Source of the DNA: Macrophomina tecta
Taxonomy: Eukaryota; Ascomycota; Dothideomycetes; Botryosphaeriales; Botryosphaeriaceae
Direction of reading: 5' to 3'
Length of the DNA: 64,000 nt
Assembly: GCA_024180945.1 (NCBI GenBank)
Contig: JAKSGN010000037.1
Coordinates: forward strand, 1,679,501 to 1,743,500
Shown piece by piece: positions 20,777 through 30,825 of the stretch. The notes below the pieces were generated by a model that had not been told where the DNA came from, did not search any database, and saw only the letters and a program-made list of their open reading frames with translations. Position 1 is the stretch's first letter. Each line of letters begins with the position of its first letter. The position numbers and the translations under genes are program-made.

Positions 20777-22900
20777 ATGCTTCCGCTCATCGCGTCCTCT
20801 TCCGACGACTCGGTCCTCGAGACTTTCGGCCAGGCCAAGGCCAAGTTTGAGCAGCACAGGCGCGCCTTTCCGCCGCCGCCCTCTTCACCCCGGCTGCGCT
20901 GCGGCGCGTCGCAATCGCTACCGCCAGCTACGGGAAGGCTTCTCGCGCCGTCCGGGATCTGCAGTCCTACTGGCCCTCCACGTCAACTCTCTGCCCGACT
21001 TCTTCGGCTCCGCTATCGTCTCCACCCAGCGCTTCTTGGATGGCTTTGTCGACCTGGCCTGAGCCGGCGTGTCCTGGGAGCTGGCCCAGCAAAAGCTCAT
21101 CCTGGGGCGCGAGCGGCGCATGCGGAATCTCGACAACCGGAAGCGCATCAGCACCTCGCGCGAGTGGGCCCCTGCCGACGTCACCGACTGCAAGGCCCTT
21201 CTCAACGTCACAGTCGCACGCCGCAACACGCCCGGAGCTGCCACACCGGTACTACTGACGACCATGTCTGACGCGTTTGGTCTGCAGCCCGAGCAGCCGC
21301 CCGCCTCTCCGGCCCGTTCGCCTGCGCCTGCGCCTGCACCTGCACTTGCGCTCCAGACCCCCCAGCCAGCTCCGCACTCGCCGCCCCCCGCCTCTCCAAA
21401 GCGCCGCCCGTCTCTGTCGCCGCCCGCACCCCGACCACCGAAGCGGGCGAAGCCTGACCGGAGAGACTCGTTGGTGGATTGCAGCGATTCCGGTGAGTCG
21501 GATTGCGAGATTGAAGTCGGCCGCCACGTACCGCAGTCAAGCCCGTCTCGCATGGCTGACGAGGGGCGTTGGGAGCTCGCTGGAGAGGATGACGTGGCCG
21601 GCGTTTTCCTGGGCGCGGGTGACAGCGACTGCTCTTCTGTCGCCGAGGATGATGCTCCGGCTTGGCCACATGCCCGGCACTTGTCTACGATTATTGAAGA
21701 GGATAGTGTCATATTCCACACCGGCTCCGCTGCACCAAGTCCGCACAAGGCACCGGTGCCTCAAGCATGCATCCCTAACCTACCCGCCTCCACGTCTCAG
21801 GATGCACCGGCTGAAAAGATCGGCTCTCGCACCGGCGGAGCGACAGCAGAAGACGCCAAGATCCTCGGCCAACTACAAGACGGCGCTTGGCCGGGCCATG
21901 CGACCGTTTTTCTATCTTCCCGGGCTATTCATACCGGAGCAGTATTTCCGCCTCCTCGAGTTCCCTGAGCCTGAGTGCGGGTGGGCGGCATGGGCTGAAC
22001 AGCACGCAGCATCGTACTCGAGCAGCAAAGTAAACATAGTTCCACTGTGGTCCAGGCAACTAAAGCACTGGACCTTGCTCATCTTGGTGCCGACAATAAA
22101 TGCGCGACACATTACAATCCTTTCCGCGACTTGGCCAGCCCGTGCATGGATGCGGTAGAGCCAACAACCCGCACTCTAACCAGGGCTTTAGGTCTTGGAT
22201 GGCAAGGCTGGAAGCTCCAGAAGGATAACCAGGTAAGACGTCCGGATCCCGCAACTTCGTCTTAGCTCGGCAGCCTTACGAGTTATTGGCTACGCAGCAG
22301 GACAACGACGACTATTGCGGGCTGTACGTGGTGGTATTCGGCCTCTACGCTCTTGCGGGGCAGGACATGCCGCAGACGGTCGACTCGAAAGTGTGGCGCG
22401 CCTACTTCTGCTCCGTCCTTGCCGGCTCGGTGCTCGTTGCTCTTCCAGCCGCCCGCTCTTCTCCATCCGACCTCGTCGCTCTGGTTATCGAGCGTCCCCG
22501 AGCTGCAGCCTCTTCTACCCAGATCGCGGCTGCGGCGACGCGCTTTTACTCGTAGTCAGCTGCATCTTTGCGCGGGCATCATCTCAGGCCAAGCGGCAAG
22601 GCGTCGAGGTGGAAGCCAACAGTGCTGATTTCAAGTAGCGCGTCGTGGCGGTCGAGTAATACCGCCCTATCGCCCATCGTCCGCAGGAGGAAATAGACTA
22701 GCAAGTGTTTGCTAGCATGCGCGCGGCGCTGCACCATGCGGCTCTGCAGCTCCTCTCGCACCGACGCGCACGCCAGGCAAGGCCAAGGAGAAAGGACGGC
22801 ATTGGGGCGGCGCTGAGGCTTGCGCAGGGACTCAGGGATGAGCTTCAGAGGACGCTGCGTCTTGCGCGAGATGAGGCCGAAAAGGCCGGGGAGCAACTCA
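20777..22900 (+). pseudogene. Broken paralogue of the C48-like gene
   Basis: The order of segments repeats that of the gene at 15606-18097 in shifting frames. The start at 20777 reads LETFGQAKAKFEQHRRAF. Then come RAVRDLQSYW, DFFGSAIVSTQRFLDGFVDL, a TGA at about 21061, and WELAQQKLILGRERRMRNLD with SREWAPADVTDCKALL (compare RKRDWTPQDAKEAM in the intact copy). A Pro/Ala and acidic linker follows, then the catalytic-like part LKHWTLLILVP (His at 22066) and TQQDNDDYCGLYVVVFGLYA (Cys at 22316). A GTAAGA...CAG intron of 41 nt (22233-22273) fits before the Cys segment. At least four frame changes and one stop break it; the tail coil survives as fragments near 22705-22900. The position of Asn539 in the intact copy is Ala here. 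Confidence 0.65.
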
Positions 22901-23853
22901 GGCTCCTTGTACTACCGGCGCCGCTAACAACCATTGCACGCACCTCGCGCATCTTTCCTTGCCCATACAGCGGGATATGAGCGGTGGTCTGCAGCCAGCT
23001 TGGACAGACGCGGCGTCGATCGTCCGCGGAGGCGTCGGCGTCGGCAGTCTGGTGCGCTTTATCGGAAGAGGCGCCGGAGTCCAAACCAGCCCGCGTCCCC
23101 TCCGGACTGGCCTCAGTAATGCCGCTTCTAAGCCTCCAACGCCCCTCGGAGGCCTGAGGAACGACGGGTAACAAGAAATGAGAGGATTCTCCGTCCAACC
23201 ACCCGTGCCACCGCTGCTCCTCAACCTGGCGTAACACCATGACAAGACTCTCACTCGACTGACTGCCCAGAACAACGGCAAAAGCAACAATAGCAGTGAT
23301 AGTGGCAGTAAGTTTTTCTTTGTCTCTGCCGCGCCCTTCTGCACACCGCTTGACGTGCCGCCATGCCTGGCCCTCGTTCCTCCTTCGCGTCCGCTCGGCC
23401 CTGACGAGCGTTGCCCATGCCGGCATTTCCCACCAGCCGTTTTTGTCTGTTCTTCAGCAGCGCAGCGGTGACTAAAGCGCCCCCTCAAAGACCTGCGTCT
23501 AGCAGATCACGTAACGGGACGCTGATGGATAGGTGCGCTACTTCCCCCACCAGCCTGGCAAAAACCTCAAAAGGTGACAAACCAGCTTCCAGCCTGCCCT
23601 AGCAGCCTGGGTATACCATAACACTACAATATGAGAGCCACTATAGCTCTCAGTAGCAGAGAATGGCGTTTTTGCCTAAGGTAGCTTTACCATGGCAGAG
23701 TCCAGCTGCTCCCCACGACGAGTCGGAGAGCACCCGGGCATGGACAACTCTTCTTCCCGACGAACCGAAGCAGCGGACACCCTTCGGAGAAAGCGTATCA
23801 GAGAAGCACCGGGCAAGGACAACTACTCATCAACCATCTCAGTCGGGCAAAGG
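22901..23853. other. No supported gene
   Basis: GC-moderate stretch with overlapping frames lacking motifs. A minus-strand frame contains a Leu run but no coherent protein. Composition falls toward average before the tandem repeats. Confidence 0.3.
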
Positions 23854-24161
23854 CCCTCAGAAACCCACAAGTCGCGAACAAAGCCCCTCAGAAACCCACA
23901 AGTCCCATACGAAAACCCTCGGAAACTTCGAAAGTCGCATAAAGGACTCTCTAAACCCACAGGTCCCACAAAAAGACCCTCGGAAACCCACAACTCCCAT
24001 ACGAAAACCCTCGGAAACCCAAAAGTCCCATACGAAAACACTCGGAAACCCAAAAGTCCCATACGAAAACACTCGGAAACCCAAAAGTCGCATAAAAAGA
24101 CCCTCTAGACCCACAAGTCCCACAAAAAGACCCTCGGAAACCCACAAATCGCGTACAAAGA
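23854..24161. repeat. 31-bp minisatellite, about 10 units
   Basis: Ten head-to-tail units of CCCTCGGAAACCCACAAGTC followed by about eleven more bases (CCATACGAAAA), with a period of exactly 31 over the best-conserved part (unit starts at 24011, 24042, 24073). Units differ by a few substitutions and form subtypes (CCATACGAAAA, CGCATAAAGGA, CCACAAAAAGA). Because 31 is not divisible by three, every reading frame runs through all three phases and stays open, creating long but meaningless open frames on both strands. Confidence 0.9.
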
Positions 24162-24489
24162 GCCTTGAGTGCATCGCAACACAAGCGCAATGTGCCGCTG
24201 CCAGCAGCATCGGGGGAACCGAATCCAGCCCAACCGCGACCAGCGCTATCCTCAGCTTGCTTCAAACGGGGCTCACGGGTTCGGCGCACCTATGACGATC
24301 CATTATTCATCCATAAGTCCAAGGACTATATTGGACGGGCAGCTGAGAGATCCCAAACCGCCACGGATCACGGTAGCGCGGAGGACCGAATCTCCCACAA
24401 GGACCAAGGACCGTCTCTACGGAACCTTCTAGCAGGGCGCGTTAAAGGACCGCCGCCATTTGGAGCTCAACTCACCCACTGCGACAGAA

Positions 24490-24915
24490 GATGAGAGCAG
24501 TTTAATGAGGATACTTAAGCTCAGGACATTTTTACGAGTGTGCCTCCCTCGCTCAGACTGGTTAAGACAGTAGAGTTAACCAACAGGCCCGAAGGCTCCC
24601 ACGAAACAGGGGAAGGTAGACAGACGCCAGGCAGGTTTAATGAGAATGCTCAGCTCGGCAGATTTATGAGATGCTCAGCTCAGGAGCAGTTTAATGAGTG
24701 TACCTCGCTCAGGATTGGTTTAATGAGCGCGCCTGCTCAGGACAGGTTTAATGAGTGTACCTCCCTCAGGACAGGTTTAGTGAGCGTACCTCGCTCAGGA
24801 CAGGTTTAATGAGCATGCCTTACTCACGGTAGTTTTTCGAGAATGCCAAGCTCAGCAGTTTAACGAGATGCCCAGCTCCTGAGGTTAACGAGGGCTCGGC
24901 TCGGAACAGTTTTCG
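24490..24915. repeat. About 29-bp degenerate tandem repeat
   Basis: Units of the form GGTTTAATGAGTGTACCTCG plus CTCAGGACA recur from about 24490 to 24915. They are most regular between 24650 and 24830 and decay outward (GCAGTTTAATGAG, GCAGATTTATGAG, AGCAGTTTAACGAG). The unit length varies by a base or two (28-29). No coding meaning is seen. Confidence 0.75.
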
Positions 24916-25065
24916 AAGATGCTCAGCTTCATGATGTAGGCTGCCGCCTGGCCGCAGCCAGTGGCAGTCGTTGATCTTGGGAAGACCATCTTGCTCCAAC
25001 CACATAGCCAGCACATCGGTAAGATGATTTGCGCCGACTCAGTCAAGCCCCGACGTCAACCCGTT

Positions 25066-25310
25066 GAGTCACTGATTTGTAGGTGCGTAGACCATTCGAC
25101 TCAGGACGGACGAAAGATGGGCCAGCAGTGGAAGATTATCTGAAGGTTGCCCGGGTTTTAATGCCCCTCTTCATCAAACTCCCAGCAAAACATGTCACTG
25201 ATTTTTGGGACCGTAGTACCCTTCGGCTCAGGACGGACGAAAGAGAGGCCAGTGTCACTGATTTCGGGCACGCAGACCCTTCGGCTCAGAACGGACGAAT
25301 GTGCCAGCCA
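25066..25310. repeat. About 60-bp degenerate repeat, three copies
   Basis: CACTGATTT ... TTCGRCTCAGGACGGACGAA ... GCCAG recurs at about 25069, 25196 and 25256. The last two are 60 bases apart and the first is separated by about two unit lengths, so one unit has decayed or been lost. The CTCAGGAC core is shared with the preceding 29-bp array, suggesting common origin. Confidence 0.6.
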
Positions 25311-25319
25311 TTTTGTTCT

Positions 25320-27480
25320 CTAGCCCTATTTTTCTAGGATCAGAGCGCCTTTGGCAGGTGTACATCTTGGATTGGCTTACGCCGCAGCCCATTGCTGAAG
25401 AGCTCAGCGGGACTGTGCGCTTTCACCCATCCGAACCTGGATGGAACGATGCAGGCTACCCTGAGCATGAAGGGGCCAGCACCGTTCATCCTTCTCCCAA
25501 GCTCTTTCTGAGAAGCCCTCATGACACTCCACGAGCCCAAGATCTTCCTAAGCATTGTGCCGGGCAGGACTGGCAGCGGGGATGCGCCAGCGAAGGTCGG
25601 AGAGACAGGAGACGTTACATGAGTGAGGTAGGAAGACGGTGAGGCAGGCAAGCGAGGCTGGGTCCATGAATACTGCCTAGAGCCATGTCAGTGAAGTGAG
25701 AGGAGCATGGGGGGTGCGAAGAGCATTAGTGCATCACTTGCCAGGGCGAGCCTCGATGCCCGTGGGCGGTCGGCGGGACCGGGCAGGCGACGAAAGGTCA
25801 GCGCCGATGAGGGAGGAATGGCGCGAGGCCAATGCTGAGGGAAGAGTGGCGCGAGGCCAATGCTGAGGGAGGAGCGACGCCAACCTCACGCGTGGTGAAG
25901 GGTGAAGGATGGGAGTGACGCGGAGTCAGCGCGAGAGCGTGAAGCATGGCGAGTGGAGGGTTGCGCCAGGCCAACGCCGAGCAAAAAGTCGAGGTTGAGA
26001 GCGACAAGCTTGAAGGAGGAGTGAGGCACGCGGGCGAAGTCAAAGGGTGTTGAAGAGGGTGTGGAAGGCAAGCCCGGGCGGGCATTTTACGGGCAGCCGG
26101 CCGCGCGCTTGTCCGCATTTGGCTAGGGCCGCCTCAGGCAGCAGTTTGTCCGACGGCAGCAACACTTCGCGCGCCAAAAGGGAAAGGGCCTGGCTTGATG
26201 GCGGAGGAGCCTGCGCAGCATCGCCGCGCCAACTGGGACAGCCTCCAGCCTGCGCGACGTGGGCCCGTTTGATTGTTGCTGAGGCACGCGTGGTGCTCTG
26301 ACAGCGGCTCTCGTGCGGCTGGGAGCATGACAGCCGCCCTAACGCAGACAGGCAAGTCTCTCACGCGGCGGCAGGGGGCGCCAGAGTTTCCATGCCCGTC
26401 GCACGGCGCGCATGCGCGACGCGGGACGGGGGATGCGGACGGCGGGAAGCGGGGTGCGCGAGCTGTCCATTGCGGTCCTGCTGGGCCGCGACAAGCGATC
26501 GTCCTGACTGGGGCCAGCGACAAGTGGCGGGCGAGCGTGCTGTGCGAGCATTTCGGCGGGCAGCGGAGTTGCGACGGCGCCCGGTCGCAACCGACACAGC
26601 ACGGCCGCCATCACCGTCACCACCGCCGACACCACCAGCAACCGCGACCGACACTGGCGACGCCGCGATCCCCGCGAGGCTCACACGGAAATGTAGCGCG
26701 GCAGGGCAATGCAAACACCGCCATCGGCATTTGTCGCTCCTTCTCGGCTCGTCCGCCCGCGCCCACAATCCGAAAGCCCTGGCCGACCGCCCTCAGACGT
26801 GGCCTTCGACAGCAGAGCGGTAGGTCAAGCGCGGAAGGCTGCCAGGATCAGGACAAAGCCGAGGGCGGCGGTGGCGAAGTTCTGGCAGCGGATGTTTCCG
26901 ATCCACGCACCCTACTGGCAGCAATCCGTGCATCAGGCTGATCACGGGCCAGGCAGAGCAGTCTTATGCCGGAGCGCGCCATCGAAAAGATGCGACGCGG
27001 GCGACAGGACGCAGTCTTCATGTCCGCAAGGAACACCGCTAGACCGCCCAGCACCTTATCAGGCTAAACGCACAGCTGCCGAGAGAGGGCAGGATGATAT
27101 ATGGATCGCGAGATAGCCAAGGAGCTGCCGCCTAGAGCCTGCTGTCACGGTCGCAGAGGATCTGCATAGATTTACACCCTTATCTCAAAGTATCATGCAA
27201 TATTCAATCCATTGGGCGTAGAATAGCAAACAGGTTCGCAAGCCGACGACGCTCGTCGACAATCCCACACTTCCTACCTGGCTACGCTACAAATCTTCCA
27301 CCAGCTTCATCTTTGATTGGCGCCATTGATGGTCGATGATGTCTCGTCCTCCAGCCCTTCTCTTTTCTTCTCTTTCCCCCCCGCCCCCTTTTTCCCCCCT
27401 TATTTTTTCCTTCTTGGTGGGGTGATTTTGATGGCCGCATGCGAAAATGGGACGACGGAGATCGAGTCCGGTTAGGAAAA
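25320..27480. other. GC-rich gap without supported gene
   Basis: Many overlapping open frames, none with recognised domains. A 28-bp direct repeat (GCGCGAGGCCAATGCTGAGG) occurs twice at 25821 and 25849. A strong pyrimidine tract (TTCTCTTTCCCCCCCGCCCC and following T/C) lies at 27358-27415, just downstream of the nuclease-like gene's stop. Confidence 0.35.
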
Positions 27481-27500
27481 GTCTACGGGCCGGCGAGCTC

Positions 27501-28478
27501 TCAGCTGGCCGCCCTGATCAGATCCCTAAGCGGCCGGGTGTACTCGGTGGTCAGGTCCTCGTAGGCGTCTTGGACATTGCTGCCAAGAGAGGCGAGCAGG
27601 TGGAGGCTGAAGAGGGCCTGGCTAACGCTCAGCTTCCCGCGGCCTCGGTCGGCCCACCTAATGGCGGCGAGCTCCGGAACGAGATTGTCTCCGGGATCGG
27701 CACGCCGGGTTCTGGGAGAGTAGGGCGAGGATGGCGGTGGAGTCGCTGCAGGTTTGACGGTTCCGCCGGAGCGTGTGCGCGACGAGACCGGGGGGCTGGC
27801 GGGCGGTGATGCGGCCGTGTTGGCGGGAGTTTTCGGGTTGTTGTACCGGCCGACGAGCAACTCGTGCGGCGTGAACAGGAAGAAGTCCCTTGTTTCGCGC
27901 TGAATGGCGTAGAATGCCGCCTGGCTGATGCAGTTGAGGGCCCACTGGGACTTCTTGATGGTGGAGACGAGGGAGTGTTGGGTGTACTTGGACTCTCCCG
28001 GGCAGGCCGATCGGGGCAAGGTGGCGGGCGCAGCGGGCGGCGGCGGGACCCCAGCCCAGTCGGGAAATCCGAGTTTCGAGGCCGATTTTTCAGAACCGCC
28101 GGAGGCCCAAAAGAGCAGCTTGGGCCGGAGTTTCTTGAAGCGTGCCGCCACCGCCTCTAGCGCAACGGTCACAACAGTGTTGTGCCATCTGATGAGGACG
28201 AATTCCAGAGCGCGCTCGTTGCCGATAAGCAGTTGGGCCGGGACGGGAAAGGGCGGGGGTGACGCGGGAAGTTCGTACTCCTGGTTCCAGATGTCCTGAA
28301 GTAGCGGGTTCAGTGTAGCTGCGGAGAAGTCTTCCCACTGCGTCCAGCGCTTCACCTGCGGCCATGGCTCCTCCGTCCGCGTTGCCGGCGCCGTCGAAGT
28401 GACGGCATTGTGCAGAATGGCCAAGGTCGGAGGCTCTTGTTGGAGCCAGTCAAGCAGGTTGCGCGGCCGGGTCGTCAT
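27501..28478 (-). CDS. PD-(D/E)XK nuclease-like hypothetical protein
   Basis: An intact 325-residue frame starts at the ATG read at 28478-28476. In order it shows a helical N-terminal region, NERALEFVLIRW (Glu88), LLFWASGGSE, then GFPDWAGV (Pro139-Asp140), CPGESKYTQ (Glu162, Lys164), and a helix with Gln186 followed by FFLFTPHELLVGRYN. This Glu ... Pro-Asp ... Glu-x-Lys ... Gln layout is that of the PD-(D/E)XK nuclease superfamily, and matches the fungal PD-(D/E)XK-like proteins usually annotated as hypothetical. A Pro/Ser/Thr-rich loop (about 214-262) precedes a C-terminal helical region. No signal peptide or membrane segment is seen. The gene is divergent to the kinase-like gene at 28871, 392 bases apart, so the two may share a promoter and a process. 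Function is predicted from motifs only. Confidence 0.65.
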   Translation of the reverse strand: MTTRPRNLLDWLQQEPPTLAILHNAVTSTAPATRTEEPWPQVKRWTQWEDFSAATLNPLLQDIWNQEYELPASPPPFPVPAQLLIGNERALEFVLIRWHNTVVTVALEAVAARFKKLRPKLLFWASGGSEKSASKLGFPDWAGVPPPPAAPATLPRSACPGESKYTQHSLVSTIKKSQWALNCISQAAFYAIQRETRDFFLFTPHELLVGRYNNPKTPANTAASPPASPPVSSRTRSGGTVKPAATPPPSSPYSPRTRRADPGDNLVPELAAIRWADRGRGKLSVSQALFSLHLLASLGSNVQDAYEDLTTEYTRPLRDLIRAAS

Positions 28479-28870
28479 TTTGGCAACGGTGATGGAAGCA
28501 CAGGGAAGAGGTGGGAGGGCGTATTTGAATCGCGCAGTCGTCCTCGTGGTCGCTGCCTCCCAGAGCCCCAGCCCCTTCTGGGGGGATCATACTCTGCTCT
28601 CTTCGGCCATGGTATCTTTCGCAGTCGGTCGCTGCCAGCGTGTTATTTGTGCGCCACTCGTTGTTGCGCAATCTTTCCACGTCAGGCTTGATCACCACGC
28701 GCTTCTCCTCCGCCACGAGCAGGCGCGACCCTGTTCCACGTGGGACAAACAAGGGCCGTCTGGGTGAAAGAGAGTTGGCGTGCTTAAAATGCCGCCCGCC
28801 ACCGGACCAATGCGCTTGCACCACCACCACCACCACCTCCTCCTCCTCCTCCTCCACCACCTGTCGTGAC
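28479..28870. promoter_or_regulatory. Shared divergent promoter region
   Basis: The 392 bases separate the minus-strand nuclease-like gene from the plus-strand kinase-like gene and must hold both promoters. No convincing TATA box is visible. A CACCACCAC...CTCCTCCTC microsatellite (28813-28858) lies just before the kinase ATG, probably in its leader. Confidence 0.45.
28813..28858. repeat. (CAC)n(CTC)n microsatellite
   Basis: About seven CAC triplets followed by about six CTC triplets and a short CAC return, immediately upstream of the kinase-like start codon. Confidence 0.8.
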
Positions 28871-29482
28871 ATGACTACGAGGAACAAAATCTGCATATAC
28901 CACGAGATTTGCAGCGGCAACTCCGGCCGCGTCGCCAGTGCCAGGTTCAATCACGATGTCTGCGCAGCCAAGGAGGTAGCATCTCGCACCGCGGCCTCAC
29001 TTCCCTTTCGTCTGTCTGTCGGCTAACGCTACGCTGTAATCCAGTTCGACGATGTTGGCGACTACTACAGGGAGCTGACCGCCTACCAAGAGCTGGAAAA
29101 GGCACCCGAGCTCAACGGGCGCGTGCCCCGGCTATACGGCAACGAGGTCGAGCTTGCGAAACCAACCATATTCATGGAGTACGTGCAGGGGGCCACGCTC
29201 CGCGACGTTCTGCCGTCCCTCGGCGACGACCAGCGGGAAAAGGTACGCGCGATGCTGGAAGACACGCTCAGGATACTCCACCGGACCGGCATTAGCCACG
29301 GCGACGTGACGGCGACGAACGTAGTAGTCGACAGCAGGGGGGGAAAGGCGACGCTGGTGGACTTCGGCGCGGTGCGACTGGAGAGGCGCGTGTCGCGTAA
29401 ATTATGGGAGCGGCTGCAAGGCGAGGACCTGGGGGCACTAGCGGACATTTTCGACGAGGCGGCGTCTGAGAAGGCGAGTCTC

Positions 29483-29521
<39 letters not shown>

Positions 29522-30202
29522 GGCTGATGCGTTGATGTACTGACCTACCTCGCCAGGCGCGCCGCGAGGCCTTCGAGCTGCTCGACCGAAGCGATGCGGA
29601 AGCGGAGCAGGAGCAGGAGCGACTGCTGGCCCTTCTAAAGCAGATGGCGTACGCTGACGGAGCCCTGCTATCGACCATCCTCGCCGTCGTCGCCACCCCC
29701 TCCTCACCCGACCAAGCCCTCGAGCTAGCCAAGCATCTCGCGCTCTGTCGCCGCAGCGAAGAGGCCGTCCCGCTCCTACTCCGCTACCTCCAGACGACAA
29801 CGACCACCGAGCCGACGACCTTACTACGACTCCGCACGAGCGCCGCCCAACGCGCCGCCGAGGCCGAACGCGCGACTAGTGAGCCCGATAGTAGCCTCCC
29901 CAAGGCCCATGCCCTGTACGAAGAGGCCATCGCCATAGCCGGCCCTGGTAAGGCGCGCGCTGCGCCTCGAGCTCGCCCACCACCAGCGCTGCATCGTCGA
30001 CCCGGCCGCTGCGGTCCGCACGTGTATGGCTATCCTCAACGGCTCCGACGGCGCCCCTAACGGGCGCGAGGACGCGCAGGTTATAGCGAGCGCGGCGCAC
30101 CTGCTGCAACAGCTCTTGCCGCGTGTCTACGCCGAGGAACAGCTACTACGTGACGGAAAGGCCGCCGTAGAGAAGTGGAAGACAGCAAAGCGGGCGGCGT
30201 GA
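28871..30202 (+). CDS. Protein kinase-like protein, frameshifted near 3' end
   Basis: Exon 1 (28871-28975) ends CAAKE, with the expected Lys of the ATP site. Intron 1 (28976-29044) has GTAGCA, GCTAACG and CCAG. Exon 2 (29045-29473) carries ELTAYQELE, TIFMEYVQGATLRDV (hinge), ISHGDVTATNVVVD (catalytic loop, HGD for HRD) and LVDFGAVRL (DFG). Intron 2 (29474-29556) appears to use a GC donor (GCGAGT) with branch ACTGAC and CAG, and contains a GAT microsatellite. Exon 3 encodes a helical region (EAFELLDRSDAEAEQEQERL, ALYEEAIAIAGP). At about 29947 one extra base shifts the frame; the continuation LRLELAHHQRCIVDPAAA runs to a stop at 30202. The domain is short, like small regulatory kinases. The frameshift could be real decay or a sequence error. 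Divergent from the nuclease-like gene. Confidence 0.6.
29483..29521. repeat. (GAT)n microsatellite inside an intron
   Basis: About thirteen TGA/GAT triplets lie between the GC donor at 29474 and the branch point of intron 2. Translated in the exon frame they give consecutive TGA stops, so splicing is needed for the downstream exon to be read. Confidence 0.9.
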
Positions 30203-30411
30203 GCATAGAGGAAACAGTCTAGGCGGTGGGTGGGTTTCGTTGGGGATGGGAGACGGGCGCAAAGGCGAGGCCGGTTAGATTCGACGCGGGATTAGGAGTC
30301 GTATGGCTAGAAAACAAGCTCTATCCGTAGGAGGTAAGACGAGCAGCGGTAGAGATAGTACCTTAGTCCAATAATAGCATTACATCTCGGAACTACTCGG
30401 GGCAGGGCTCC

Positions 30412-30676
30412 CAGTAAGCAATTTAAGTAGTTACAAACACATATCTTTCCTAATTTACTAATTTATAAGGTTTAGATTAATTTGGTTTGCTAAGGCCCTG
30501 TGCCTGGCTTGCTTAATACTAGGAAATTGCAAGCGCTTAGCCGATAATACTTAGTATAGTATTAAGTTTTAGGTTACTATATAATAAATTTATCTAGTTT
30601 CTATATTATAAACGTTTCGTAGTCTAGTTAAATAATAAAAATTGCCCTTATCTTATTATAAATTAATTAACCCTAG
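30412..30676. repeat. Tandem-duplicated 265-bp repeat, less mutated copy
   Basis: The copy begins GGGCTCCCAGTAAGCAATTT and its first about 150 bases are repeated at 30677-30825 (GGGCTCCTAGTAAATAATTT). The second copy resumes after the Gypsy insertion at 39091 (TATAGTATTAAG ...). Differences are almost all C-to-T or G-to-A in the second copy, for example GCCCTGTGCCTGGCTTGCTT against GCTCTATACCTAGCTTACTT. Identity of the repeat is unknown; it may be LTR-derived. Confidence 0.75.
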
Positions 30677-30825
30677 GGCTCCTAGTAAATAATTTAAGTA
30701 GTTATAAATATATATCTTTTCTAATTTAGTAATTTATAAGGTTTAGATTAATTTAGTTTACTAAGGCTCTATACCTAGCTTACTTAATACTAGAAAATTA
30801 TAAGCGCTTAGCTAATAATACTTAG
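30677..30825. repeat. Second repeat copy, split by Gypsy-1
   Basis: This is the heavily RIP-altered copy of the 30412 repeat. It stops at CTTAG (30821-30825), which is duplicated at 39086-39090 on the other side of the Gypsy element, and continues at 39091 with TATAGTATTAAGTTT as in the first copy. Confidence 0.75.

Noticed and set aside
23823..24295. Long open frames on both strands across the 31-bp repeat
   Set aside because: They follow from a stop-free repeat unit whose length is not a multiple of three; the peptide is only a periodic copy of the unit.
23854..24915. CRISPR-like array
   Set aside because: Repeats are directly adjacent with no unique spacers, and the genome is fungal.
26129..27116. 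Several overlapping 100-220-codon frames
   Set aside because: Composition-driven; no domain, signal peptide or intron supports any one of them.
28640..29026. 128-residue plus-strand frame over the kinase promoter
   Set aside because: Its Thr/Ser runs are the microsatellite; the kinase start at 28871 lies in another frame with a proper intron.
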